From: Bacteroidota bacterium
Lineage (GTDB): Bacteria; Bacteroidota; Bacteroidia; Bacteroidales; UBA12077
NCBI GenBank assembly: GCA_020444275.1
Contig: JAHLLG010000001.1
Span: 957,773-1,021,772, forward strand
Direction of reading: 5' to 3'
Length of the DNA: 64,000 bases
Shown: one piece after another, positions 1 through 6,846 of the stretch
Position numbering within the stretch: position 1 is the stretch's first letter
Layout of the letters: each line of letters starts with the position of its first letter
Notes under the pieces: model-generated
What the model saw: the letters and a program-made list of their open reading frames with translations, nothing else
What the model was told of the DNA's origin: nothing
Database searches by the model: none
Program-made: the position numbers and the translations under genes

Positions 1-2118
1 AAAGAGGATCGAAGAAACAGATGCACCTAATGCTTTTCTTATACCAATTTCTTTTGTGCGTTGTTCTGCCGAATAAGCCGATAAACCAAATAGTCCCAAG
101 CAAGATAAAAGAATGGCCAGTATGGCGAAATAATCGAACATTTTTCCAATACGCTGTTCGTTTGTGTAAAGCTCATTGTAATGATCGTTCAGCGTGCGAT
201 ACGAAAAGGCGTAATTTGGAAAGTTGCTTTGGATTGTATTTCGTATTTCTTTTATGGTCTGTTGAAAGTCATTTGCTTCTATTTTTACCAACATAAAGTC
301 TGACGATTTTGCCGGCATAAAAATAACGGGTCCAATAGGAGAATGCATTGAGGTAAAATGGAAATCTTTTAATACACCAATAATTTTTCCTGTAGATCCT
401 CTGAATGTTATTTCAGTTCCTATAGGTTCTTCTAAGTTCATTGCTCTTGCCGATGACTCATTAATAATAAATGTATTGGAGTCTGCTTCAAAAACTTCAC
501 TAAAATTTCTGCCTTCTAATAATTTCAGTCCCAGAGCATCAATATAATCATGATCAACAAATGCACTGTTCGTTAAAAAACGTGTCTCAGGATCTCTGCC
601 AGGCCAATCTCCACCATACGACCCTTCAACAATATTAACTGGTAACGAGGAGCATGATGTAACTTTTTTAACTGATGGTAGATAAACGAGTTTATTTTTT
701 ATGGATTCATAGTCGTTAGTAAAATCTCCACCCAGATCTAAAACCACAAGGTTATTAATCTTATATCCCAGGTCTTTATTTTGTATAAACTGTAACTGAT
801 TGCGCACCACCAATGAAACAATGATTAACGCTATCGATATGGTAAACTGTGTAATTACAAGCGTTTGCCTGAATAGTTTTCCTTTTTTACCACGTACAGG
901 CTCTCTGGAAAGTATTTGTGTACTTTTTATGCGCGAAAGATAAATAGCCGTGTAGCTACCAGAAATTAAACCTGTAATAATTGTAATAATAACCAGCCAG
1001 ATAATCTCTTTAAACGAAAATACCCGCATGGTAATGCTTTTCTGACTAATTGAGTTAAATGTAGGTAATAACAGATCGACAAATAACAGTGCAAAAAGCA
1101 TAGCTATAAAAGCAATAAAAAGGGATTCGCCAAGGTATTGTGCAATTAACTGTTCTCTGCGTGCACCAACAACTTTTCTAATGCCAACATCAGTAAGTCT
1201 TTTGGTGGCCTTGGCCGTTGATAAATTCATAAAGTTAATGCAGGCAATAATCAGAATAAAAATCGAAACAATAGTAAAAATCTTAACATATTTAATATCA
1301 CCTAATATGGCATACAACTCCTGCAGATTACCTGACTTTAAATGAATATCGTGCAAAGGCTGAATTTTTAGCGGAAGTGTTTGATCTGGTTCATCTTCAA
1401 AAATTTCATTAAAGAAAAATTCTATTTTCTTTTCCAAAGAATCGACATTTGCTTCGGCAGCAACCTTAATATACGGAAAACACATGAAATTATCCCAGCT
1501 GTTCTCAAAGGCACTTAAGTTCATTATAGAGCCCAGGTGTGCTATAAAATCAAAATCAATATGTGAATTCGAAGGTACATCTTTCATTATGGCTACTACC
1601 ATATATTCATTGCTTATATTTAGTGTAACAGTTTTTCCAATTGGGTTTTCGTCGCCAAATAACTTTTTCGATAAGCTTTCGGTAAGGATTATTTCATTCG
1701 TGTTTGATAATAATTTATTGGGCCGGTTACCGATTATTTCAAACGAGAATATATCAAAAAATTCTGGTGTTGTAAATGCCCCGGTATTATTCTTAAATTG
1801 TTTATCACCCACCTTAATATTTGCTGTATTTGTCAATTGTAAGTTACAAGCCTCTTCTATTTCAGGGTAACGTTCTTTTAAAGCTTTAGCTAAAGGAATT
1901 GGACCTACAGCAACGCTGCTTTGTGGTAGTTCAACAACAGTTCTGTAAATTAATTCAGAATCTACATGAAACTGGTCATAGCTAATTTCATCATAAACCC
2001 ACAACATAATTAAAATGGAGCAACTCATTCCTATAGCAAGTCCAAGTATATTTATTCCTGAATAAAACAGATCACGTTTAATATTTCGAATAGCTGTTAA
2101 AAGATAATTTCTAAACAT
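1..2118 (-). CDS. MacB/FtsX-type ABC transporter permease, partial (3' end outside window)
   Basis: The frame is open from an ATG at 2118 down to base 1 with no stop, so 706 residues are visible and the end lies to the left of the window. The N-terminus (MFRNYLLTAIRNIKRD, then a hydrophobic helix at about 20-42) and the core are typical of MacB_PCD plus FtsX permeases. Residues around 395-415 carry the family signature KRLTDVGIRKVVGARR, and the same signature recurs near the visible end (EIGIRKALGASVSS), so this is the long two-FtsX-unit form common in Bacteroidota. Such permeases work with a LolD/MacB-like ATPase, not seen here, in export or lipoprotein handling at the inner membrane. It is divergent from a sigma-54 two-component operon and has a candidate sigma-54 promoter and activator sites upstream, so that system probably controls it. 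Substrate unknown. Confidence 0.9.
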   Translation of the reverse strand, partial: MFRNYLLTAIRNIKRDLFYSGINILGLAIGMSCSILIMLWVYDEISYDQFHVDSELIYRTVVELPQSSVAVGPIPLAKALKERYPEIEEACNLQLTNTANIKVGDKQFKNNTGAFTTPEFFDIFSFEIIGNRPNKLLSNTNEIILTESLSKKLFGDENPIGKTVTLNISNEYMVVAIMKDVPSNSHIDFDFIAHLGSIMNLSAFENSWDNFMCFPYIKVAAEANVDSLEKKIEFFFNEIFEDEPDQTLPLKIQPLHDIHLKSGNLQELYAILGDIKYVKIFTIVSIFILIIACINFMNLSTAKATKRLTDVGIRKVVGARREQLIAQYLGESLFIAFIAMLFALLFVDLLLPTFNSISQKSITMRVFSFKEIIWLVIITIITGLISGSYTAIYLSRIKSTQILSREPVRGKKGKLFRQTLVITQFTISIALIIVSLVVRNQLQFIQNKDLGYKINNLVVLDLGGDFTNDYESIKNKLVYLPSVKKVTSCSSLPVNIVEGSYGGDWPGRDPETRFLTNSAFVDHDYIDALGLKLLEGRNFSEVFEADSNTFIINESSARAMNLEEPIGTEITFRGSTGKIIGVLKDFHFTSMHSPIGPVIFMPAKSSDFMLVKIEANDFQQTIKEIRNTIQSNFPNYAFSYRTLNDHYNELYTNEQRIGKMFDYFAILAILLSCLGLFGLSAYSAEQRTKEIGIRKALGASVSSILF

Positions 2119-2154
2119 AGCATTTAATTTTAGTGTTCAATTTTTAATGGACGT

Positions 2155-2171
2155 TCCAAGTTGTATGCCGA
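2155..2171 (-). promoter_or_regulatory. Candidate sigma-54 (-24/-12) promoter for the ABC permease
   Basis: On the minus strand the sequence CGGCAT-ACAAC-TTGG sits about 40 bases before the permease start codon. It agrees with TGGCAY-N5-TTGC at eight of ten fixed positions, with GG at the -24 position and 10 bases to the -12 pair. The paired TGTCCA palindromes would lie about 90-130 bases upstream of the implied start, the usual place for a sigma-54 enhancer site. This is a pattern match only. Confidence 0.4.
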
Positions 2172-2235
2172 AAAATATAAATAGCTAAAATACAAATAAA
2201 TATAGTATAATTGCTAATGATAATTTACTGAACAT

Positions 2236-2251
2236 TGTCCATGAGTGGACA
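2236..2251. promoter_or_regulatory. Palindromic activator site 1 (TGTCCATGAGTGGACA)
   Basis: A perfect 6-base inverted repeat (TGTCCA / TGGACA) around a 4-base spacer. Its centre is 22 bases from that of a second copy, two turns of the helix, so dimers would bind on the same face. The symmetric form suits the C-terminal Fis-type helix-turn-helix of the adjacent response regulator. Inferred to be the enhancer of the divergent permease promoter. Confidence 0.6.
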
Positions 2252-2257
2252 GTTTTA

Positions 2258-2273
2258 TGTCCATTATTGGACA
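2258..2273. promoter_or_regulatory. Palindromic activator site 2 (TGTCCATTATTGGACA)
   Basis: Second copy of the same inverted repeat with an identical 4-base spacer length. Its right half overlaps the probable -33 element (TTG, 2267-2269) of the response regulator promoter, so binding here could also repress the regulator's own operon. Confidence 0.6.
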
Positions 2274-2298
2274 ATTATAAGGTTTTGTTGTATCTTTG
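2267..2298 (+). promoter_or_regulatory. Bacteroidota sigma-A promoter of the response regulator operon
   Basis: A perfect -7 element TATCTTTG (TAnnTTTG) at 2291-2298 is preceded by TTG at 2267-2269 with a 21-base spacer. The implied start near 2304 is just upstream of the regulator's ATG at 2318. Confidence 0.6.
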
Positions 2299-2317
2299 GT
2301 TGCATTGAAAAGTTATA

Positions 2318-3697
2318 ATGATAATGAGTAAACGAGATCATAAAATATTAGTTGTAGATGATGATGAGCATATTCATTTAAGTCTGCAGGTTTTATTGGA
2401 ACCCGAGTTTGGTGATATTGACAGTGTTACCAATCCGCAAGAAGTTCCCGAACATTTAAAAAAGAATTCGTATGATGCTATTTTGCTGGATATGAATTAC
2501 TCTGCAAGTGAAACCAGTGGAGAGGAGGGACTATTCTGGTTAAAAAAAATTATGGAAATCGAACCCGATTCCAATGTGTTACTTATTACGGCGTATGGCG
2601 ATTTAAAAATTGCTGTTCAGGCTTTAAAACTTGGTGCTATAGACTTTATTGTAAAACCCTGGAATAACGAAAAACTTATTGCAACGATCCATTCTGTGTT
2701 AAGGCTAAGCGAGAATAAAAAAGAGGTAAAAAGGTTAAAGAGCAAACAGAGAGCCATATTAACTGCTGTTCAAACAGAGACTTCAAAAATTATTGGTGAA
2801 ACAACAACCATGAAAAATCTTTTTGGATTAATAGATAAAGTGGCCAATACCGAAGCTAACGTTCTAATACAAGGAGAAAACGGAACAGGAAAGGAGCTTG
2901 TGGCAAGAGCATTGCACGAAAAATCATCGAGAGCAAATAATCCTTTCATTCATATTGATATAGGGGCTATTTCAGAATCGCTATTCGAAAGCGAAATGTT
3001 TGGACATAAAAAAGGATCTTTTACAGATGCAAAAGAAGATCGGGTTGGCAGAGTTGAGGCAGGTAACGGGGGAACGGTATTTTTGGATGAAATTGGGAAT
3101 TTACCACTTAGTATGCAATCTAAGTTGTTGTCGGTAATTCAAAATCGTCAGGTAATTCCGGTTGGATCAAATACTGCAGTTGATATTGATGTGCGGTTTA
3201 TTTGCGCCACAAATATTTCATTAACAAATGCGGTGAAACAAAATTTGTTTCGTCAGGATTTATTATACCGTATAAACACGGTAGAACTATTTATGCCGCC
3301 GCTTCGTGACCGGAAAGAGGATATTCCATTATTGGCTGAACATTTCGTGCAGAGGTTTTGCAAAAAGTATCGCAGAAATACGATTAAAATTCCGGATGCT
3401 GTTGTGCGTAAGTTACAGAAGTACCAATGGCCTGGTAATATTAGGGAGCTGCAACACACAATTGAAAGGGCAGTGATATTAACAAATGATAGAAGTTTTA
3501 AATCAGCGGATTTTGATTTTTTGGATAAATCATCTGCCTCAAAAAATCCTTTCGATTCGTACAACATCGAAAATATTGAAAAATGGGCTATTGCTAATTG
3601 TATTAAAAAACACGCCGGTAATATATCAAGAGCTGCAGATGAGTTAGGTTTAACACGTGGCGCATTATACAGAAGAATTGAAAAGTATGGTATTTAA
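2318..3697 (+). CDS. Sigma-54-dependent NtrC-family response regulator
   Basis: A 459-residue three-domain regulator. The N-terminal receiver (about 9-125) has the acidic pocket DDD 14-16, the likely phosphoacceptor Asp58 (LLDMNYS) and Lys113 in IVKPW. The AAA+ domain shows Walker A GENGTGKE at 186-193, the sigma-54 contact loop GSFTDA at 233-238 (a variant of GAFTGA) and Walker B TVFLDE. The C-terminus (about 425-459) is a Fis-type helix-turn-helix (AADELGLTRGALYRRIEKYG). When phosphorylated it should bind the palindromes upstream and remodel sigma-54 polymerase at the divergent permease promoter. A second ATG lies two codons in (2324); either could be used. It overlaps the kinase gene by 11 bases, indicating a two-component operon. 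Confidence 0.93.
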   Translation: MIMSKRDHKILVVDDDEHIHLSLQVLLEPEFGDIDSVTNPQEVPEHLKKNSYDAILLDMNYSASETSGEEGLFWLKKIMEIEPDSNVLLITAYGDLKIAVQALKLGAIDFIVKPWNNEKLIATIHSVLRLSENKKEVKRLKSKQRAILTAVQTETSKIIGETTTMKNLFGLIDKVANTEANVLIQGENGTGKELVARALHEKSSRANNPFIHIDIGAISESLFESEMFGHKKGSFTDAKEDRVGRVEAGNGGTVFLDEIGNLPLSMQSKLLSVIQNRQVIPVGSNTAVDIDVRFICATNISLTNAVKQNLFRQDLLYRINTVELFMPPLRDRKEDIPLLAEHFVQRFCKKYRRNTIKIPDAVVRKLQKYQWPGNIRELQHTIERAVILTNDRSFKSADFDFLDKSSASKNPFDSYNIENIEKWAIANCIKKHAGNISRAADELGLTRGALYRRIEKYGI

Positions 3698-5015
3698 AAA
3701 AAATAAGATCAAGTTATTACTGCGTATTGTAATTCTTTCTTTCGGATTATTGCTATTAGTGTATTCAGCGGTTATATTAAAAAATGGTATCCGATCGTTT
3801 TTTGCCCTTGCTTTTTGTGTTGCAACAATTTGGGAATTGTTCATATTCTTAAACAAGATAAATCGAGATATTGAAACGTTTATTAATGCTCTATTGTATG
3901 AAGATTTTTCTAACTACTACTCCAAAGATAAGGAACGACAAGATAAGATTTATACCTTGTTTAATAAATTAAATACTAAGTACCGAACCATTGCGTATGA
4001 AAAGGAGATGCAACATGCTTTATTGTTAACTATCATTCGAAATATCAGCATAGGAATTATGGTTACAAAAGAGAAAAATCAGGTAATGCTCGCTAATGAT
4101 TACCTTCTCGAATTGCTTCATATTAAAGGAATTAATTCTTTGGATGATCTGGATAATATGTCAACAAAACTTAAGCGTGAGTTGGAGAACTTAACCATTG
4201 ATAAACCGCAATTATTGGAACTGGTTATTCATGGCGAAATATTAAGACTTTCGTTGAATAAAACTATGTTTAAGTTAGATGGTTTAGACTATCAGTTAAT
4301 TTCGTTGCAGGATATTAACTATGAACTGGATGAACAGGAGATTACGGCCTGGCAAAAGCTTATTCGAGTACTTACACATGAAATAATGAATTCAGTTACT
4401 CCTATTAGCTCATTAACTTCGAGCCTGAGTGGGATATTAGAACAAGCAGTATCTCATGAAAAAATAGAATCCAAACAATTAAATTACTTATCCAAAGGAT
4501 TACATACTGTTCGGGATCGTAGTGAGGGGCTTTTAAAATTTACCGAAGCGTATAAAAAGCTTACTCAACTCAGGCATCCTGAATATGAAACAATTTGTTT
4601 AAAAAATCTTTTTGAAAGTGTGCTTTTACTGCATAAAACGGATCTGGATCGCTTGGGAATCAGAGCATCTTACAATATACAAAAAAATATGGAGCTATTG
4701 GCCGATAAGGCTATGATTGAACAAATCTTAATTAATTTGGTAAATAATGCTGTACAGGCACATGAAAATTCGGTTCAACCATCTATTGAACTAAAAGCTT
4801 TTATAAGCGAAAATAGAAAGATTATACAAGTTATTGATAATGGTGCGGGTATACCTGAAGAAAAAATTGATAAAATATTTATACCATTTTTTACAACAAA
4901 AGAAAAAGGCTCTGGTATCGGACTTAGTTTTGCACGACAAGTTATGAGATTGCATAAAGGGAGCATTACAGTTAAATCGAATGAAAAGAAAACAATATTT
5001 ACATTAAAATTTTAA
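3687..5015 (+). CDS. Membrane sensor histidine kinase
   Basis: Cognate kinase of the preceding response regulator. The ATG at 3687 overlaps the regulator's last codons and is preferred to a GTG at 3657 deep inside that gene; it gives 442 residues. Two transmembrane helices (about 8-31 and 37-55) are separated by a very short loop, so there is no real periplasmic sensor domain. A PAS-like region (about 110-215) follows, then the H-box with His231 (LTHEIMNSVTP) and a HATPase domain with N-box NLVNNAVQA (350-358), DNGAGIP (384-390) and GSGIGLSFA (408-416). With so little exposed outside, it may sense the membrane itself or a partner such as the ABC permease. That is inference. The stop shares a base with the start of the cupin gene. 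Confidence 0.9.
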   Translation: MVFKKNKIKLLLRIVILSFGLLLLVYSAVILKNGIRSFFALAFCVATIWELFIFLNKINRDIETFINALLYEDFSNYYSKDKERQDKIYTLFNKLNTKYRTIAYEKEMQHALLLTIIRNISIGIMVTKEKNQVMLANDYLLELLHIKGINSLDDLDNMSTKLKRELENLTIDKPQLLELVIHGEILRLSLNKTMFKLDGLDYQLISLQDINYELDEQEITAWQKLIRVLTHEIMNSVTPISSLTSSLSGILEQAVSHEKIESKQLNYLSKGLHTVRDRSEGLLKFTEAYKKLTQLRHPEYETICLKNLFESVLLLHKTDLDRLGIRASYNIQKNMELLADKAMIEQILINLVNNAVQAHENSVQPSIELKAFISENRKIIQVIDNGAGIPEEKIDKIFIPFFTTKEKGSGIGLSFARQVMRLHKGSITVKSNEKKTIFTLKF

Positions 5016-5380
5016 TGATGATAAAACATATTCAATCGCCCACTATAATTGAAGCGGCAGGAAATAAGAAAAAAATTATCGAAGAATTTTTTGGTAATGT
5101 AAACAGCAATACCTCAAATATAAGTATTGCCAGAATGAAAAGCCCGGAAGGTTGGGAGGAGCCCGGCCAAAAACCAGAGTTTGATGAATATACTGTTGTG
5201 TTAAAAGGAACCTTGAAAGTTACTACTACCAATCAAGAATATCATGTTGCAGCTGGTCAGGGAATTCTTATTGGGAAAAACGAGTGGGTAAAATATAGTT
5301 CGCCTTTTGAAGGAGGAGCAGAGTATGTTGCTATTTGTTTACCTGCTTTTTCGCCGGATACAGTTCATCGAGATGAATAA
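5015..5380 (+). CDS. Small cupin-domain protein
   Basis: 121 residues forming one cupin barrel. The first conserved motif is seen at about 47-70 (GWEEPG...FDEYTVVLKG) and the second at about 82-100 (AGQGILIGKNEWVKYSS). The histidines that normally bind metal in the first motif are replaced (Gln, Lys and Pro-Glu occupy that stretch), while the acidic residue is kept, so metal binding is doubtful. The start overlaps the kinase stop as TAATG, so it is translationally coupled to the two-component pair and probably shares its function, perhaps as a small-molecule binding accessory. Substrate unknown. Confidence 0.8.
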   Translation: MMIKHIQSPTIIEAAGNKKKIIEEFFGNVNSNTSNISIARMKSPEGWEEPGQKPEFDEYTVVLKGTLKVTTTNQEYHVAAGQGILIGKNEWVKYSSPFEGGAEYVAICLPAFSPDTVHRDE

Positions 5381-5385
5381 TAAAA

Positions 5386-5420
5386 GAGAGCCTTTACATA
5401 ATTAAGGCTCCCTTGTTTAA
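5386..5420. terminator. Terminator between the cupin gene and the convergent lipoprotein gene
   Basis: A 9-base stem with one mismatch (GAGAGCCTT / AAGGCTCCC) around a 9-base loop lies between two converging genes. It is followed by a short T-rich stretch and preceded by an A-rich one, so it could serve both directions. Confidence 0.6.
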
Positions 5421-5432
5421 ATCTATATACAC

Positions 5433-5882
5433 TTATTTACTTGAACTATGCCGTTCAAAATATGAATTCTTTATAGAATCCATCTCTTGCATCATTTTAA
5501 GCATGTGTTCGTTTTGATACATAAATTGTTGTTCAAAGAAATCATCATGAAAGAATTTTGAGTTAAGTACTGAATCCTGACCAAAAAAAGGATTAATCAT
5601 ACCATTCGAATTTAACTTGAAAAATTCTTCGTTGAAAAATGCAGGAAAATCTTCAAGTAATGAATCCATATGAATTGTATCACCCTTAATATTAGAGTAG
5701 TAAGCGGTATACGTAGAGTCAAACTCAATTAAATTACCATTTTCATCGTACTTGCGATTAACGATAACTTCTTCATGAGGTTTGTTCTTTTCACTTTTTG
5801 TTTGTTTGTTTTTAATGCTTTGAGAGTTGCATGAAGTAAGAGCCGAAAAGAAAACTACTAAATATAATACAGTTGTTTTCAT
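5433..5882 (-). CDS. Small putative lipoprotein of unknown function
   Basis: 149 residues with a lipoprotein signal peptide: a basic start, a hydrophobic stretch and the lipobox LTSC with Cys18. The mature part is hydrophilic. It has a lysine-rich linker, then a tract rich in Phe, Asp and Met (the last 40 residues hold several Met and a run of acidic and aromatic residues). I recognise no family. It is 29 bases downstream of a Hsp20-like gene on the same strand, so the two are probably co-transcribed. Confidence 0.75.
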   Translation of the reverse strand: MKTTVLYLVVFFSALTSCNSQSIKNKQTKSEKNKPHEEVIVNRKYDENGNLIEFDSTYTAYYSNIKGDTIHMDSLLEDFPAFFNEEFFKLNSNGMINPFFGQDSVLNSKFFHDDFFEQQFMYQNEHMLKMMQEMDSIKNSYFERHSSSK

Positions 5883-5911
5883 ATCTCTTAAATTTTATAG
5901 TTAAACAATAA

Positions 5912-6301
5912 TTAATTGCGATGTATTTTCCCAAGTGTGACTTTCAAAATTCCTTTATAAGCTACTTTATAATCAATTAAATAAAAGTCATCTTCGGGCA
6001 GAGTAAAATCTATACTTTTCACCTCGTCGTATGCTGATTCCTGAACAAGATCATTTAACTTATAATTGTGTAGGTGAACCGGTTTATTAAATTCAACAGA
6101 TTCAAACATAATTATCGTGAGGATATTGTTCGATAATGCTAGTCTGTAGTTATCTTTGTTTATATTATCAATTTTGATTTTTAGAAGATAATGGTTGCTA
6201 AAATAGGGTCTAAAATCAATAATTTGTGCAACCTCTTTTTGATGATTAAAAATTTTACTTTTTAAAATTTCTAACTGGTCTTTTTGCATAGTATTTTTCA
6301 T
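5912..6301 (-). CDS. Small protein with Hsp20/alpha-crystallin-like pattern
   Basis: 129 residues. Residues about 28-125 follow the layout of the alpha-crystallin fold: a start like YFSNHYLLKIKID, an edge-strand segment NILTIIMFES, then a conserved-looking LPEDDFYLIDYKVAYKG and a final ILKVTLGK, which matches the usual LP...A.y.nGvL.i..pK ending. The match is by pattern and much diverged; the usual IXI tail is missing. If correct it is a small holdase chaperone. It sits between two small predicted envelope proteins. An unrelated hypothetical protein is the alternative. Confidence 0.6.
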   Translation of the reverse strand: MKNTMQKDQLEILKSKIFNHQKEVAQIIDFRPYFSNHYLLKIKIDNINKDNYRLALSNNILTIIMFESVEFNKPVHLHNYKLNDLVQESAYDEVKSIDFTLPEDDFYLIDYKVAYKGILKVTLGKIHRN

Positions 6302-6418
6302 AATGTAATGTTTTAAAGGGTTATATTTATTGTATTATTCATCAGATTCATAACATATTGTTTGGATATGTCAGATCGGGAGTTGAACTAATACATGAAT
6401 TAAAATAAAATGATATTA

Positions 6419-6733
6419 TCAACAATAAGATGCTGGAGGAGGTTGATCTATTAAATTAGGAAGTAATCTGTTTAAAGAGTTTGAATGTATAAAATCAACG
6501 AATGTATTTTTTGCAGTATAAGGTTTGTAAAATTTTAAATCGCTGTTGTTTTCTTGTTTTGTTTCCTGATTAAAAATTGGAACAAAATTTTCAGTTACAC
6601 TTTCTTCGGCTGTATTAGTAAAAATATCAATGTGAAGGAAATTAGGATTATAGCGGTTAAAATAAGTCGAAGTACTATCATTATTAGGTAAATACAGCGA
6701 AGTAATTAATAATATTTTAACTAATAATGTCAT
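6419..6733 (-). CDS. Hypothetical small protein, possibly exported
   Basis: 104 residues with a short hydrophobic N-terminus (MTLLVKILLITSLYLP) that may be a weak signal sequence. The rest is polar, rich in Asn, Thr and Phe, ending in PPPASYC. No family recognised. It lies upstream of the Hsp20-like and lipoprotein genes on the same strand, separated by a 117-base gap with no clear signal. The gap before it (6734-6846) also holds nothing I can name. Confidence 0.55.
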   Translation of the reverse strand: MTLLVKILLITSLYLPNNDSTSTYFNRYNPNFLHIDIFTNTAEESVTENFVPIFNQETKQENNSDLKFYKPYTAKNTFVDFIHSNSLNRLLPNLIDQPPPASYC

Positions 6734-6846
6734 TGTAACTAAATTTTGAGTACTGCTAAGTTAATACAAGATTTAGTTAAAGAGTTTCAATAAAAGTAAA
6801 ATTTTGTTAAAGTTTTGATATTTCTGCTACCTTGCAGCTTTCTAAG

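Noticed and set aside
21-296. A short plus-strand frame at the left edge
   Set aside because: It is antisense to the ABC permease, which has continuous family motifs in this stretch on the other strand.
3657-3686. GTG start of the kinase 30 bases earlier
   Set aside because: It would lie well inside the helix-turn-helix of the regulator; the ATG at 3687 overlapping the last codons is the normal arrangement.
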